From the NCBI GenBank assembly GCA_900012615.1, contig LT009757.1, positions 663,754 through 727,753 of the forward strand: a stretch of 64,000 nt of DNA. Direction: 5' to 3'. Origin of the DNA: Agrobacterium genomosp. 13 str. CFBP 6927 (lineage in GTDB: Bacteria; Pseudomonadota; Alphaproteobacteria; Rhizobiales; Rhizobiaceae). Position 1 is the first letter of the stretch; the number at the start of each line of letters is the position of its first letter. Below, in pieces: positions 63,446-64,000 of the stretch. The notes below the pieces were generated by a model. That model was given only the letters and a program-made list of their open reading frames with translations. It searched no databases and was not told the DNA's origin. Made by a program: the position numbers and the translations under genes.

Positions 63446-63885
63446 TGGGCGCCGATCTGTCTGCGGAAGCGATCATTCGCGAACTGGGTCTCGAGCCGCA
63501 TCCCGAGGGCGGTTTTTATCACCAGACTTTTCGCGACAAGGCGGGCGGCGAACGCGGCCATTCGACGGCGATCTATTATCTTCTCGAAAAGGGCGTTCGC
63601 TCGCACTGGCATCGGGTCACCGATGCCGTTGAGGTCTGGCATTATTATGCCGGCGCACCCATCGCGCTGCATCTTTCTGACGACGGCCGGGAGGTGCAGA
63701 CCTTCACGCTCGGTCCCGCCATTCTCGACGGCGAACGCCCACAGGTGATCGTGCCGGCCAATTGCTGGCAATCGGCGGAAAGCCTCGGCGATTTCACCCT
63801 TGTCGGCTGCACCGTCTCGCCGGGATTTGCCTTTTCGAGCTTCGTCATGGCCGAACCCGGCTGGTCGCCGGGGGATGCGCCCTGA
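63445..63885 (+). CDS. DUF985 cupin-fold protein
   Basis: A 146-residue cupin of the DUF985 family. It has GGFYHQTFRD, HSTAIYYLLEKGVRSHWHRV and VEVWHYYAGAPI, then LVGCTVSPGFAFSSFVMAEP. Metal-binding histidines are plausible, but the function is not known. ATG overlaps the gloB stop (TGATG), so it is translated with gloB. Confidence 0.9.
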   Translation: MGADLSAEAIIRELGLEPHPEGGFYHQTFRDKAGGERGHSTAIYYLLEKGVRSHWHRVTDAVEVWHYYAGAPIALHLSDDGREVQTFTLGPAILDGERPQVIVPANCWQSAESLGDFTLVGCTVSPGFAFSSFVMAEPGWSPGDAP

Positions 63886-63928
63886 ATCTGGAGCAGTCGC
63901 CTGCGGAGTGAGTGAGTGCCCCTTGTTT

Positions 63929-63949
63929 CTTCTCCCCGAGGGGGAGAAG
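63929..63949. repeat. CTTCTCCCC intergenic palindrome
   Basis: Perfect arms CTTCTCCCC and GGGGAGAAG around GAG, followed by GGCAGCGGGATGAGG. This is another common rhizobial intergenic element, at the window's end after the cupin gene. Confidence 0.7.
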
Positions 63950-64000
63950 TCCGCGGCAGCGGGATGAGGGGGGCAACGGTCGAGATATCCGGCAACGTCG

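Noticed and set aside
1..64000. CRISPR arrays, insertion sequences, att sites, replication origin
   Set aside because: No regularly spaced repeats, transposase or integrase motifs, or clustered DnaA/RepABC features were found on reading both strands.

Overview
The window reads as a chromosomal segment of a Rhizobiaceae alphaproteobacterium, most likely the Agrobacterium tumefaciens complex. The basis is GC-rich coding, dense gene packing, CpdR, a ScfR-type propionate regulator, FtsEX, a TIGR02302 protein, rhizobial GreA, and rhizobial palindromic intergenic repeats. The species is inferred from gene content and was not searched. No rRNA, tRNA, CRISPR array, transposase, integrase or phage gene was seen.

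Layout. 0-2.4 kb: a GreA/GreB factor and a secreted RTX/GH16 glycanase. 2.4-9.9 kb: a catabolic operon (sugar-phosphate isomerase, glycerophosphodiesterase, carbohydrate ABC transporter) with a divergent ROK regulator; the first permease gene carries an apparent one-base frameshift. 9.9-11 kb: two unknown proteins. 11.1-16.6 kb: the most unusual locus, a tight same-strand set of a BTAD/TPR regulator, a 142-aa protein of unknown function, a YcaO enzyme, its partner TfuA, and a protein with the catalytic residues of peptidyl-arginine deiminases. It looks like an undescribed peptide- or protein-modification pathway. A PraR-like regulator and a small unknown protein follow. 17.6-20.4 kb: metE behind a cobalamin riboswitch and a perfect operator palindrome. 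20.4-25.2 kb: xylose-type ABC transporter (xylFHG) with a divergent ROK regulator and a 25-bp perfect palindrome. 25.2-28.3 kb: desaturase with divergent ArsR regulator, and glpD.

28.4-42.8 kb: the propionyl-CoA to succinyl-CoA module (mce, mutase, pccA, a small unknown gene, yghU, pccB) with divergent scfR, followed by alkA, gluQ, a YihY protein, an SDR, a HIG1 protein, a PduO-type cobalamin adenosyltransferase (which would supply the mutase cofactor) and a rhomboid protease. 43-45.7 kb: etfBA and a 3-hydroxybutyryl-CoA dehydrogenase. 45.8-64 kb: core genes tlpA, argH, lptM, lysA, a TIGR02302 protein, cpdR, hpt, ftsEX, a YdcF-like protein, plsC, chaC, a DUF2125 protein, tyrC, hisC, a methyltransferase, gloB and a DUF985 cupin.

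Two themes connect regions. Vitamin B12 links metE control with the mutase and adenosyltransferase. Acyl-CoA catabolism links propionyl-CoA carboxylation, electron-transfer flavoprotein and hydroxyacyl-CoA dehydrogenase. Gene starts were chosen from visible ribosome-binding sites and overlaps; several are TTG or GTG.
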